Source: Bryoerythrophyllum caledonicum (Eukaryota; Streptophyta; Bryopsida; Pottiales; Pottiaceae). From it: a stretch of DNA of 64,000 nt. The stretch's first letter is position 1. Every line of letters begins with the position of its first letter. The stretch is from the NCBI GenBank assembly GCA_963971425.1, contig OZ020524.1, positions 21,257,022-21,321,021 on the forward strand, read 5' to 3'. The notes under the pieces are model-generated. The model searched no databases and was not told the origin of the DNA. It was given only the letters and a program-made list of their open reading frames with translations. Shown piece after piece: positions 32,434 through 42,271 of the stretch. The position numbers were made by a program, and so were the translations under genes.

Positions 32434-35400
32434 CGCTTTCTTTCAAAAGATGTAAGAGAAAGGTTTATCATAAATCCACTGATGAGGTGTTCCATGCTTC
32501 ACTTGATGATCCAGGGAGATGGAGAGAAAGCGTGCCGCAAATACCAAGTGAGGTTGGTCTTCCAGGCAGTTTGCAGGACCGGTCTGTTGACTCGCCGGAG
32601 CAGATTAACACCATGTCAACCTTCTCGGGAGCCCCACCAGAAATGTTTCCTGGGAGCCCTGAAATAGAGTCTTCTGAGAGTCCTAAAATATTTCAACTGG
32701 AGGACGTCCCCACCACAATGTTATCTGAAAGGGGCAACCAAGGGCAGGTTTTGGCTGGGTTGGTTCCCAAGGAAAAAACATTTCTTCGTAATTTTGCGGG
32801 CGCCAAAGCTGTGAGTTCCCGAAGCTCTTACTTTCCTTACTGTGCTGTAGCTGGGGAATCCCGGTCTACAGAGCGTGCGTGGTTGAGAATTTCATGGTGT
32901 CAATTCTAGTTTCAATCCGACTCCTGATCCACATGTAGCTCGAAATCTTACTCCTGATGGTCCATATGTAGTTCGAATCTTATTCTTGATCCACCTCCTG
33001 ATCCACATGATTTTCTGATCGTTTTTGTTGTGCCAGGACGGGGAAGACACACAAATACCAGTAACTGGTCGTGGAGGTGCAACTAAACGAAGTAGGGCAG
33101 CCGGAGTCCACCTTGAGTCGGAAAGAGTATGCGAAACGTTTTGTGGAATTTTTGGCGCTTAAAGAATTATGTATATGTGCAAGGCACGAGGGATTGAAGT
33201 TTTTCTAGTTGTGATTCACTCATTTGTCCTATGATTTGTCCACGCAGCGGCGAAGAGTCAGGATCAATGAGAAGATGAGGGCCCTGCAAGAGCTTATACC
33301 AAACTCTAACAAGGTATTTCATGAACTTCTCAATCTACTTGGCATGTCCTGTTTCATTATGTGTAACCATTGTATGGAGCGTGTGTCAGATCTATGCATC
33401 AGATTAGTCGCGGTATCTTTATGCCCTGATTATTACGTGATAATATGTTGACAGACTGACAAGGCATCCATGTTGGACGAGGCGGTCGAGTACCTGAAGA
33501 TGCTCCAACTTCAGCTCCAGGTATTTGCAGCTCTTCCTCCCAGCTCTTCACTTCGTGAAATTTTAGATGTTTGGTTCTGATTTTTGACAATTATGTTGAT
33601 GCAGATGATGTCCATCAGGACGGGTATGACCCTGCCCCCAATGGTTGTGCCTCCGGGATTACAACAACACATCCAAATGCCGCAGATGGCTGCAATGCCG
33701 TCCATGGGGATGGTGGACCTGGGAGTCTCTGCGCCAGGGTTGCCCATGTCGTTTCCTGCAGGGCCATCCTTAGACCTCACTTTGGCAAGTCCATCCACTG
33801 TGGTGGACATGCACGGCGACCGCTATCAAGCGTCCGGCGGCGATCCAACGGATTCCATGAACGCTTACATGGCTCGCGAAATACCGAGTGAGATTACTCT
33901 TCCACCCACCTTGACGGCCCGATCTGTTGACGATACCTGGAAGAAGGTTAACACCATGTCAACCTTTTCGGGAGCCCCACGAGGAATCTCCCACTCCAGC
34001 ATTACTTCATTCTTAATTAGGTAAGTGTTGTGAACCGTCATTGGATATGTCGGACAATTTTCTTTAAGTGATACCCAGCTAGTACGTCTCAATTTGAAAT
34101 TCAAGTTGGTATATTTTTGTAGGTTCGACGCACATTCTTAAAATTGAATTATGTCCTCAAATGCCATGTCTGATCAGCTTGGTTATTTTTCAGTGAAACA
34201 TCGTCTTATAAGAGCCTACTGGAGGACGTCCCCACCACAATGTTATCTGAAAGGGGCAACCAAGGGCAGGTTTTGGCTGGGTTGGTTCCCAAGAAAATAA
34301 CATTTCTTCATAATTTGGCGGGCGCCAAAACTGTGAGTTCCCGAAGCTCTTACTTTCCTTACTGTGCTGTAGCTGGGGAATCCCGGTCTACAGAGCGTGC
34401 GTGGTTGAGAATTTCATGGTGTCAATTCTAGTTTCAATCCGACTCCTGATCCACATGTAGCTCGAAATCTTACTCCTGATGGTCCATATGTAGTTCGAAT
34501 CTTATTCTTGATCCACCTCCTGATCCACATGATTTTCTGATCGTTTTTGTTGTGCCAGGACGGGGAAGACACACAAATATCAGTAACTGGTCGTGGAGGT
34601 GCAACTAAACGAAGTAGGGCAGCCGGAGTCCACATTGAGAGGGAAAGAGTATGCGAAACGTTTTGTGGAATTTTTGGCGCTTAAAGAATTATGTATATGT
34701 GCAAGGCACGAGGGATTGAAGTTTTTCTAGTTGTGATTCACTCATTTGTCCTATGATTTGTCCACGCAGCGGCGAAGAGACAGGATCAATGAGAAGATGA
34801 GGGCCCTGCAAGAGCTTATACCAAACTCTAACAAGGTATTTTATGAACTTCTCAATCTACTTGACATGTCCTGTTTCATTATGTGGAACCATTGTATGGA
34901 GCGTGTGTCAGATCTATGCATCAGATTCGTCGCGGTATCTTTATGCCCTGATATTTACGTGATAATATGTTGGCAGACTGACAAGGCATCCATATTGGAC
35001 GAGGCGATCGAGTACCTGAAGATGCTCCAACTTCAGCTCCAGGTATTTGCAGCTCTTCCTCCCACCTCTTCTCTTCGTGAAGTTTTAGATGTTTGGTTTT
35101 TTGACAATTATGTTGATGCAGATGATGTCCATCAGCACGGGTATGACCCTGCCCCCAATGGTTGTGCCTCCGGGATTACAACAACACATGCAAATGCCGC
35201 AGATGGCTGCAATTATGCCGTCCATGGGGATGGGCATGGGGATGGTGGACCTGGGAGTCTCTGCGCCAGGGTGGGCAGTGATGCCCATGTCGTTTCCTGC
35301 AGGACCATCTTTAGACCTCACTTTGGCAAGTCCACCCACTGTGGTGGACATGCACGGCGACCGCTATCAAGCGTCCGGCGGCGTTCCAACGGATTCCATC

Positions 35401-37751
35401 AACGCTCACATGGCTCGCGAAATACCGAGTGAGATTACTCTTCCACCCACCTTGACGGCCCGATCTGTTGACGATACCTGGAAGAAGGTTAACACCATGT
35501 CAACCTTTTCGGGAGCGCCACGAGGAATCTCCCACTCCAGCATTACTTCATTCTTAATTAGGTAAGTGTTGTGAACCGTCATTGGATATGTCGGACAATT
35601 ATTCTTTAAGTGATACCCAGCTAGTACGTCTCAATTTGAAATTCAGGTTGGTATATTTTTGTTGGTTCGACACACATCCTTAAAATTGAATTATGTCCTC
35701 AAATGCCATGTCTGATCAGCTTGGTTATTTTTCAGTGAAACATCGTCTTATAAGAGCCTACTGGAGGACGTCTCCACCACAATGTTACCTGAGAGGGGCA
35801 ACCAAGGGCAGAATTCTACAACGCACAACAGCTCATTGTTTGATGTGGTTGGTGCTACAAGCATGCAAATTCCGCCGAGCACGCCGTTCAAGCCATGGCG
35901 AGAACATGTGCAGATTCCTGAGAAGCTGCAAAATCCTGTCCTTAGCTCCAGTGCTAACTCTGGAGTTACTCATTCGACCCCTGCGAACTTCCAGGTACTC
36001 ACCAAATTTGCTTTCTAAACTCCAAATCTGGTGGAATTATCCGGAGTCATCTCCTACTTTGTACCCTTTTGATAGTAAATGGGACCACATGGAGAAGATA
36101 ACTTGGCTTGGGAGAGGTGTGAGGCAACTTGGCTTGGGTGAGGTGTGAGATTCCCATTAGTCTCAGAAACACTAATTGTTTTAGAAGGGCTATATTTTTT
36201 CACTTAAGGACGTTCTTTACATATCTCTACCAGTATCTTCAAATCTTGATAAAAAAATTGCAAGGTGTAAAAACTTAAAGCCTTGAATAAAAATTACAGC
36301 TGTAAGTAAAAAGTTATAGACTTGAGAGTGGTGCAAACTAACTGGGATAATCAGTGTAGTGGTCAACTTTTAGAACATTTGGGGTACTATGGGGGAGCAT
36401 TAGCATGCATTGGGTAGGGCCTAAGAATATTGATTACCTTTATTATTCATGCGTTTCACGAGTTCACCTCTCTTATTTCTTCTAATAAGACTTTCCGGAA
36501 GTCTCACATTATTTTATTTTGGGTGTCACAGCCTCGGTCACGAATACCTCAAGCAGGCGAATGGATTGCAAACGAGATGGGCACGAGCCCACGGGGCATG
36601 CATAAAGAACCTCTCAGTGTCACGAGAAAGAACAGCTTAGCAAGGTTCCTGCAAGGACGCTCTCATGCAGCGTGGCCTAAGCTATCCAAGAAGCCAAAAC
36701 GTTGGGAATTGGAAATGGACAATCCAAAACGAGCCAAGCATAGTGGTGGTGATGGAACTGGCCAGGTTTCACCGTTTGATCTGAACCACTCAGCACCTGC
36801 TCGTTCACCAGTCCCAGCTCCTGCAGCAATTCTAGCATCAATCTCTGCACCATGGCAAGAACAAGTCGTAAGTTCTGGATCACCTCCTGCCTATGTTCGA
36901 TGAGCACCGAGTCTCTATTGCAATTGTGAGCTGATTCTTCTAGGCCTCCAAATGATGGGCCATGCATCTGACCTCTTGGGTTTGTGGTGTAGGCTATACC
37001 CGGTTTCAAGAGTGTACATGAGGAGTTGATGCACCTTGGTTCGTTAAGGGAGCTTTTCGCTGAAGGAAGTGGGATCATAATAAGTGGTTCGGGGCTTGAC
37101 TTCAGCCAGTGTGTTCGACTGCGGAAGCTAGACATCTGGGGTCACGGATCCTCGTCGCTGAATAGTATGGAGCTGAGCACGTTGAGGTCCTTGGAAATGC
37201 TGAGCTTCCCTGCTTTTTATACCCTGACAACCCTCCAGGGCTTGAGCGGACTACAACATTCCCTGACGAAACTGACCCTTTTCGGATGCACTACTCTGAG
37301 AAGAGTTCCAGAGATAGGTTGCTTGAAGGCTCTCACTCAGTTGGATATGAGTTGGAGTGGTGTAGAAGAGGTTCCAAGTGTGCAGGAGTTGCACTCGCTC
37401 ACTTCATTGGACCTTTCTGGATGCCGTTCACTGAAAACATTGCCATTATCAGGTCACTTGAAAGCCTTGACTACGTTGGATATCAGCCAGAGTGGTGTGG
37501 AGGAGATCCCAGGCGTGCAAGATCTCATCAGTTTGGAGGAACTGAAGTGTGGGGGATCATCGTTAAAGTGCCTCCCTGGTTTGCATCACATGTCTCGATT
37601 GAGAAAAGTGTGGGTGGATGACACTCCATTGAGTACCACAGACCCTTCATCGTCTTATTATGGCAAGACATGCTTAGACTTCAATCGTCAACGGAAGAGG
37701 AAGGACTTCGATGATGATATCGGTGATATCTCTGACACTGAGACTCCTTGA
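32427..37751 (+). CDS. Chimeric gene: two PIF-type bHLH domains, Jas-like motif, LRR region
   Basis: Exons inferred from GT/AG sites: 32427-32810, 33037-33126, 33248-33313, 33455-33520, 33605-34020, 34194-34332, 34559-34648, 34770-34835, 34977-35042, 35122-35561, 35736-35994, 36532-36867, 36993-37751. Reading phase is kept at every junction, giving 1058 residues (996 from the first in-frame ATG at 32613). bHLH 1: [52 protein letters not shown], then [18 protein letters not shown], the classical PIF arrangement; bHLH 2 repeats it with RRRDRINEK and VHIERER. Key E-box residues H, E and R are kept in both. 36532-36867 contains [15 protein letters not shown], like a Jas motif. The last exon has about six LRRs ([33 protein letters not shown]) of NLR style and ends in a basic RQRKRK and acidic tail. 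No NB-ARC or TIFY motif is seen. It may be several genes or one; probably nuclear. Confidence 0.6.
32697..35760 (+). repeat. Tandem duplication of the bHLH exon block (1522 and 1542 bp)
   Basis: The landmark CTGGAGGACGTC(C/T)CCACC starts at 32697, 34219 and 35761. Units 1 and 2 are about 95% identical, introns included (226, 121 and 141-bp introns have equal length in both). Unit 2 has a 24-bp in-frame addition in the Met/Gly-rich exon. The third occurrence diverges after about 55 bases (after ERGNQGQ), where the final exons begin. High intron identity indicates a recent event. Confidence 0.9.
32790..33025 (+). repeat. C2-gene exon-end/intron fragment embedded in bHLH unit 1 (also 34312-34547)
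   Basis: From GCGGGCGCCA through GTGAGTTCCCGAAGCTCTTA, CTTACTGTGCTGTAGCTGGG and CTCCTGATCCACATG this matches the minus strand of 11775-12020, the end of exon 4 and intron 4 of C2 gene A. The same GT donor is used in both genes. The second unit carries the same piece at 34312-34547. It supplies one whole intron of each bHLH unit. Confidence 0.85.
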
Positions 37752-39352
37752 AATTTTTTCTTATAAGAGACTAGTGGAAAAATGTTTACTTCACAACTGT
37801 ATGACAAGAACGGAGCTTTAGCTGCTGGGATCAAATATTCTGAAGCCTATACACGCTCGCTCTTTCTAACAATCTAATGATGCTGAGCCTCATTCCCCAA
37901 CTCTATGTGAATTGTGGATGCAATTAGTTATAACCTTAGCGAACTATGACTTCAACTGAACATAATCTCAGCTAACTATAACCTCAGCTAATCATAACCA
38001 CTGCTAACTTCCTCACCGGTACTTCAGACTTTGTGTCTTGAACCTCATTGTGCCTCTATAGTAGGATGACATATGTGCTTCTCAATGGTGTTGGTGGATG
38101 GAGGTGCAATTGGGCTCAGGTTTTCAAGCCCTATACGGAATCTACTACTAACTTTTAAACCTCTAATAAGTTCTTATCACCTTCGTCCATTGGTACCATA
38201 ATTGGCAATAACTTATGGAGGGGTGAATGTAGTATGGTACGTGGGGCACTTTAGCACTAATTACACCAATTTAAGACAAAATTACATTTCTTGGACGTGT
38301 ACTTTAGAAATCCCACAAATTAATATGAAAATAGAATGGTTTCTTTTTTAACTGATAATAAGATGAATGCTCATTGATAAATAATGAAAGTATCACAATT
38401 TACGCATTTTAATTATCCTCCGTGAGCAGTCTATATAAGCTGCTATTGAAACACATAGGGCTTAGGGTTTGGAATTTGAAGATCATTTGCACCGTACTTC
38501 CCATGTCTGTCTTGTTCTTGCCCAAGCTCTCTACAATGACTCTGCCTTTGAAGCTCCTATTACCTTTTCACTTGCTAAATACTCCCATGTCTGGTACCCT
38601 TGACATTAGTGATGTTTGAGATGATGGAACTTACTTTCACCGGCGCCACCACAAAGTGCAAAACCAAAAATGTGAGTACTAGTGTTGACCACACCAAGGA
38701 GCTAGGGTTTGATGTCATCAAGTTGCCTTAGTTTTGGTCCTTCAAGGCTTCAAATCACAAAAGCCAATCTCCACTTTCACTACCGTCGTTTTAACCCTCT
38801 TATGTAGAGATGGTTGTTTATGGATCAATATGGGTATTTTTCTCGTGAGATCTCCTTGTGTATGAGTTGAATGTATTTTTTTTTGTTGGAATCTGCCTGG
38901 CAATAGTGAATATCCTTCAAATGGAACAATTCCCGGGGCATTGGTGCAAGCATTGGAGAGCTACAATATTTATGTGAAGTAGGGTCAACGTGAAATGTAC
39001 TCATAGTGAAGATGTTGGTGTGCATTATCTACTAGCTGTTGTGCATGATCTATTTTACTCGTGGATTCTTCCAAGCCTCGTGAAGACCTCCGGCATTACA
39101 GGGTTTAAAAACCACCATCATCTGAGACATCCGAAGAGCACAAGGCAAAATGTGCCACACCCCAAAACCCTTATAATCGTAAAACACCACAAACTTAACA
39201 CAAAATTATATGAGGTAAGGTAAAGAAAACTCTCTCCAAAGCTCGGATTGCCACCATAGCTACTCAAAAACCAAGCTCCAAAAACTTACTCCAAAACCTT
39301 CACATACCTTCATTTCCGGTGAGCGCACCAACCCCACAACGGGCTCATACCA
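37752..39352. other. 3' flank of the LRR exons and gene-free sequence
   Basis: 37780-37855 matches the reverse complement of 25450-25535 (3' flank of C2 gene B). The rest is AT-rich, with short unsupported frames only. Confidence 0.5.
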
Positions 39353-39355
39353 CTA

Positions 39356-39783
39356 CACTAAAGATGGTCATTAGTGTAACCACACTAATTGTTTTGGAAA
39401 TGCTATAACCTTTTACTTTTGAAGATTTTTTTTACTGGGAGCACATCTATCTATACTACCATGTCTAGTGGTCACTTTCAGCACCTCAATGTCAAAAGAA
39501 TTATTTTTCTTTGACACAATGATTTGGACACAGTGGATATCACCTAAGTATTACATGGGTATCACTTATGCAATATAGGAGTAGCACCTTGACATTACAT
39601 GGATAATCACCTCGACAAAAACTTTGCAATTTCCAAATTTTTGGACAACTCTCCATTTCAAATGAATTATGTACAAAAGCGACCACGGCATAGGGTACTT
39701 AAGGAGGGGGATCATAGTTGGTAAAAACATTCACAAGTTTATAAACAAACTAGTGCGGTTTACACTAATGACAATCTTTAGTG
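39356..39783. mobile_element. Foldback MITE-like element, CACTAAAGAT ends
   Basis: 428 bp. Left end CACTAAAGATGGTCATTAGT and inward-reading right end CACTAAAGATTGTCATTAGT continue into TGTAA-CC-CACTA, about 33 bases of terminal match. No ORF. A target duplication is not clear. Related arms occur at 52055-52283 and near 36160-36360. Confidence 0.65.
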
Positions 39784-40423
39784 TTATATAATTACGACTG
39801 TTTGCGTAGAATGCCTGTCGCAGATTAATGACATGTTTTGTGACATCAGTGTCTCGGTGGCTCTGCCGAGGACTTGTCACAAAACTCAAAGCCTATGAAT
39901 CCTTTCTCTGTCGACACAGGCCTTCCTCATATCACTGCCTGATATCGATAATAGGACGTAGGATTATGTACACGACAGGCTTGTTTCTCATAATCAATGG
40001 TTGATATCAGGTTTGCCCGACAATCTGCGATAACCTCAGGCCAAGAAAATGGCTGTAAAATCCCAAAAAATATGGCTCATATGATGCTCTGTTCATCTAT
40101 GATCCGATGAACGAGAAGCAGGTCGCCGCCAGAGAAATCAGACGTTACAAGAGCAGGTTTGCCCAGCAGGAGTGCCTTGCTCATATCCTTGCCTGTGTGA
40201 AATGTCAGGGTCTCGTAGCTATATAGTTACCTTTGAGATCCCGCCAAACGGTATGGTTACATGATCTTCTCCATAAAAACAACATTTCCTAGGATGACTG
40301 ATCGTTCAAGTTTACCGAAAGAACCTTGTGCTCAAGAGGTAGAAATCTAACAAATTGATGTTTTATGTTCAGTGAATTCTAGCCCTTCGAGAATGGAAGT
40401 CAATCTGAGTATATACACTTAGC
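39784..40423. other. Spacer with a possible coding remnant
   Basis: No gene supported. About 40100-40200 reads, in one frame, YDPMNEKQVAAREIRRYK and RFAQQECLAHILACVK, which looks protein-like, but it has no start, no clear splice sites and no family I recognise. Confidence 0.35.
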
Positions 40424-40582
40424 ATGTCTGTCTAGTAACGAGGATCTAGAGCTGATCCTTTAGAGTATGAGTATGTGAAGCTGAATCATGCTCAGACAAA
40501 GTTTCTGGGAGAGCATGATAATGCTCAGACGGAGTTTCTGAGAGAAGATTTGGCCTCGAATTCCAGCAATTTCTGCTTGATG
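40424..40582 (-). pseudogene. Duplicated 3' end of the MGMT gene
   Basis: The sequence matches 40730-40861, the 3' flank and last codons of the methyltransferase gene (GGCCTCGAATTCCAGCAATT, TCTGCTTGAT), and then diverges. It has an extra internal duplication of the GCTCAGAC...GAGTTTCTG(A/G)GAGA segment. Too short to be functional. Confidence 0.75.
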
Positions 40583-40803
40583 TTTGTTGTCTGGAACCAT
40601 GTGTCTTAACACTGATTTGGAGCCTATGTATGTTTGGTAGCAACACTGAGGTAACTCACATGATCTGCCAATTCACAAAAAAAGTGTATTTTGCAGTCAT
40701 AGCACAAAGGGCATAATCTCAACCACTGTTGGGATGTCTGTATTGTAACGAGAATCTAAAACTGATCCTTTAGAGTATGAGTAGGTGAAGCTGAATCCAG
40801 TGC

Positions 40804-41549
40804 TTAGACGTGGTTTCTGAGAGAAGATATGGCCTCGAATTCCAGCAATTTCTGCTTGATGTCGACTCCGAAGGCGTATCCTGTGAGGCTGCCGTTCTTG
40901 CCCACGACGCGGTGGCAAGGGACGATGAGGCAGACGGGGTTGCGGCCGTTGGCCATGCCCACGGCGCGCGCCTTGCCCGGCTCGCCCATCAGCTCCGCCT
41001 GCTCCGAGTAGCTGATAGCCGTGCCGTAGGGGATCCTGTCCAGCGCCGCCCACGCTTTCTTCTGGAAGGCCGTGCCGCGGGCTGCGATGGGGAGCGAAAA
41101 TGCGCTCCTCTTCCCCGCAAAATACTGCTCCACCTGCTCCTTCGCCTGCTAGAAAACCCGCAAAACAATGAGGTCAAGAGAACCGCAACTGGGGTTGATA
41201 TTAGGAGAGTTGAAGAAGAAGAGCTGATCATCTTCACAGGGAAGAAGAGATGTAAACACAAAGATGAGTGCCAATCCACAAGTTCATGGAGCGATGGTGT
41301 ACTCACAGGTTAAAGCGTTTCGTGAGAGACGATCCTCACGTGAAATTGCAAGACTAGAACAGATGAAACTGCAAGGCTAATCTAGAGATGAGGAGATGAG
41401 CGCACCATAGCCAGGACACGTTGCTGGACATGCGGAACCAGACCAACAGGTTTCCCGAAGAACGCTTCGTGCACTGCACACTCAGACGCTCCCACAGTGA
41501 AATCCCCCATCGGCGTGTTGATCACCACATACGAGAGCTCCATCGCCAT
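40804..41549 (-). CDS. O6-methylguanine-DNA methyltransferase family protein, two exons
   Basis: Exon 1 41549-41406 (MAMELSYVVINTPMGDFTVG..., ending QQRVLAM) and exon 2 41148-40804, joined in phase 0, give about 162 residues. Exon 2 holds GTAFQKKAWAALDRIPYG, ISYSEQAELMG, RAVGMANGRNP and the suicide-acceptor motif VPCHRVVG with GSLTGYAFG. The enzyme family transfers the alkyl group from O6-alkylguanine to its own cysteine (the C of PCHR), repairing DNA in the nucleus. The N-terminal domain is short compared with bacterial Ogt, and exon 1 to exon 2 spacing leaves room for a missed exon. It is divergently arranged with the Sec14-like gene (about 720 bp between starts). Confidence 0.87.
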
Positions 41550-42271
41550 ACCGACTGTCGATCCCTCACTGCACTCCGAACAACAAACCTAAGCAATCTG
41601 ATCACACATCTGTCCGCAAGTTGGAGTGGAGGCGTGACGACGAAGCTTGGCAACCGTACCAGCGGAGGAAACTTCTGACCTTCATCTAAAGTTGGCACCA
41701 CCATCACTTCCGAAGAACAAGTCACCTTCCTCGCCACGTGGTTGGCGCCTCCGCATCCCGCTCCTCATAAATTATTCCTCACCAAATCCACAACTCAATT
41801 GTATCGACATGCCTCGGGGATTAGAAGGCGCCAAGTGGGTGCCGCTCGTTGGGTTCAGTTTCCTGTGAGCGTGGAAGACGACGTAAGATCTGTAGCCCTA
41901 ATCGTTCTCGTCAGGGAAACTTGATATCCATTCCTTCAACAAATCCTGAATTGTGAGCAGTAGAGAGATCTCCATCGAACCTCAAAGATTAGTTAGGATA
42001 TCGTTACCTATGAGCGTACAAGATCATGTAGGTTCGTGAATTTCCTGAACTCTCTGTACACTAATCGTGCAAGCTTGTGAAGATGATTTGTGTTGGTTGC
42101 AGATCGGAATGAATCTCGACATTGATAGGGTTTAGGGTTAGCGTAGAAGCTGGTGTAAGTTCGTAACTTGCGACGAACCCTCTCAACCCTAATCACCCTC
42201 GTTTGGTTGGTTGCAGATTGGAATGAGTCTAGGGTTTAGGGTTTCCCATTTTCAATGAGTTGAAACTGAAG
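41550..42271. promoter_or_regulatory. Divergent promoter region (MGMT / Sec14-like)
   Basis: 722 bp between the two start codons. Several AGGGTTTAGGGTT-type telo-box-like motifs occur near 42127-42142 and 42230-42243; such motifs are common in plant 5' regions. It should contain both promoters. Confidence 0.5.

Noticed and set aside
35085..35565. Separate small genes within the bHLH exons
   Set aside because: These are single exons of the spliced bHLH model and their antisense shadows, not independent genes.
31237..37751. NB-ARC domain expected between kinase and LRR
   Set aside because: No P-loop, kinase-2, GLPL or MHD motif is visible between the kinase and LRR exons, so I do not call an NLR.
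40810..41313. 167-residue plus-strand frame over the MGMT exon
   Set aside because: Antisense of exon 2, whose PCHRV and NGRNP motifs clearly identify the minus strand as coding.
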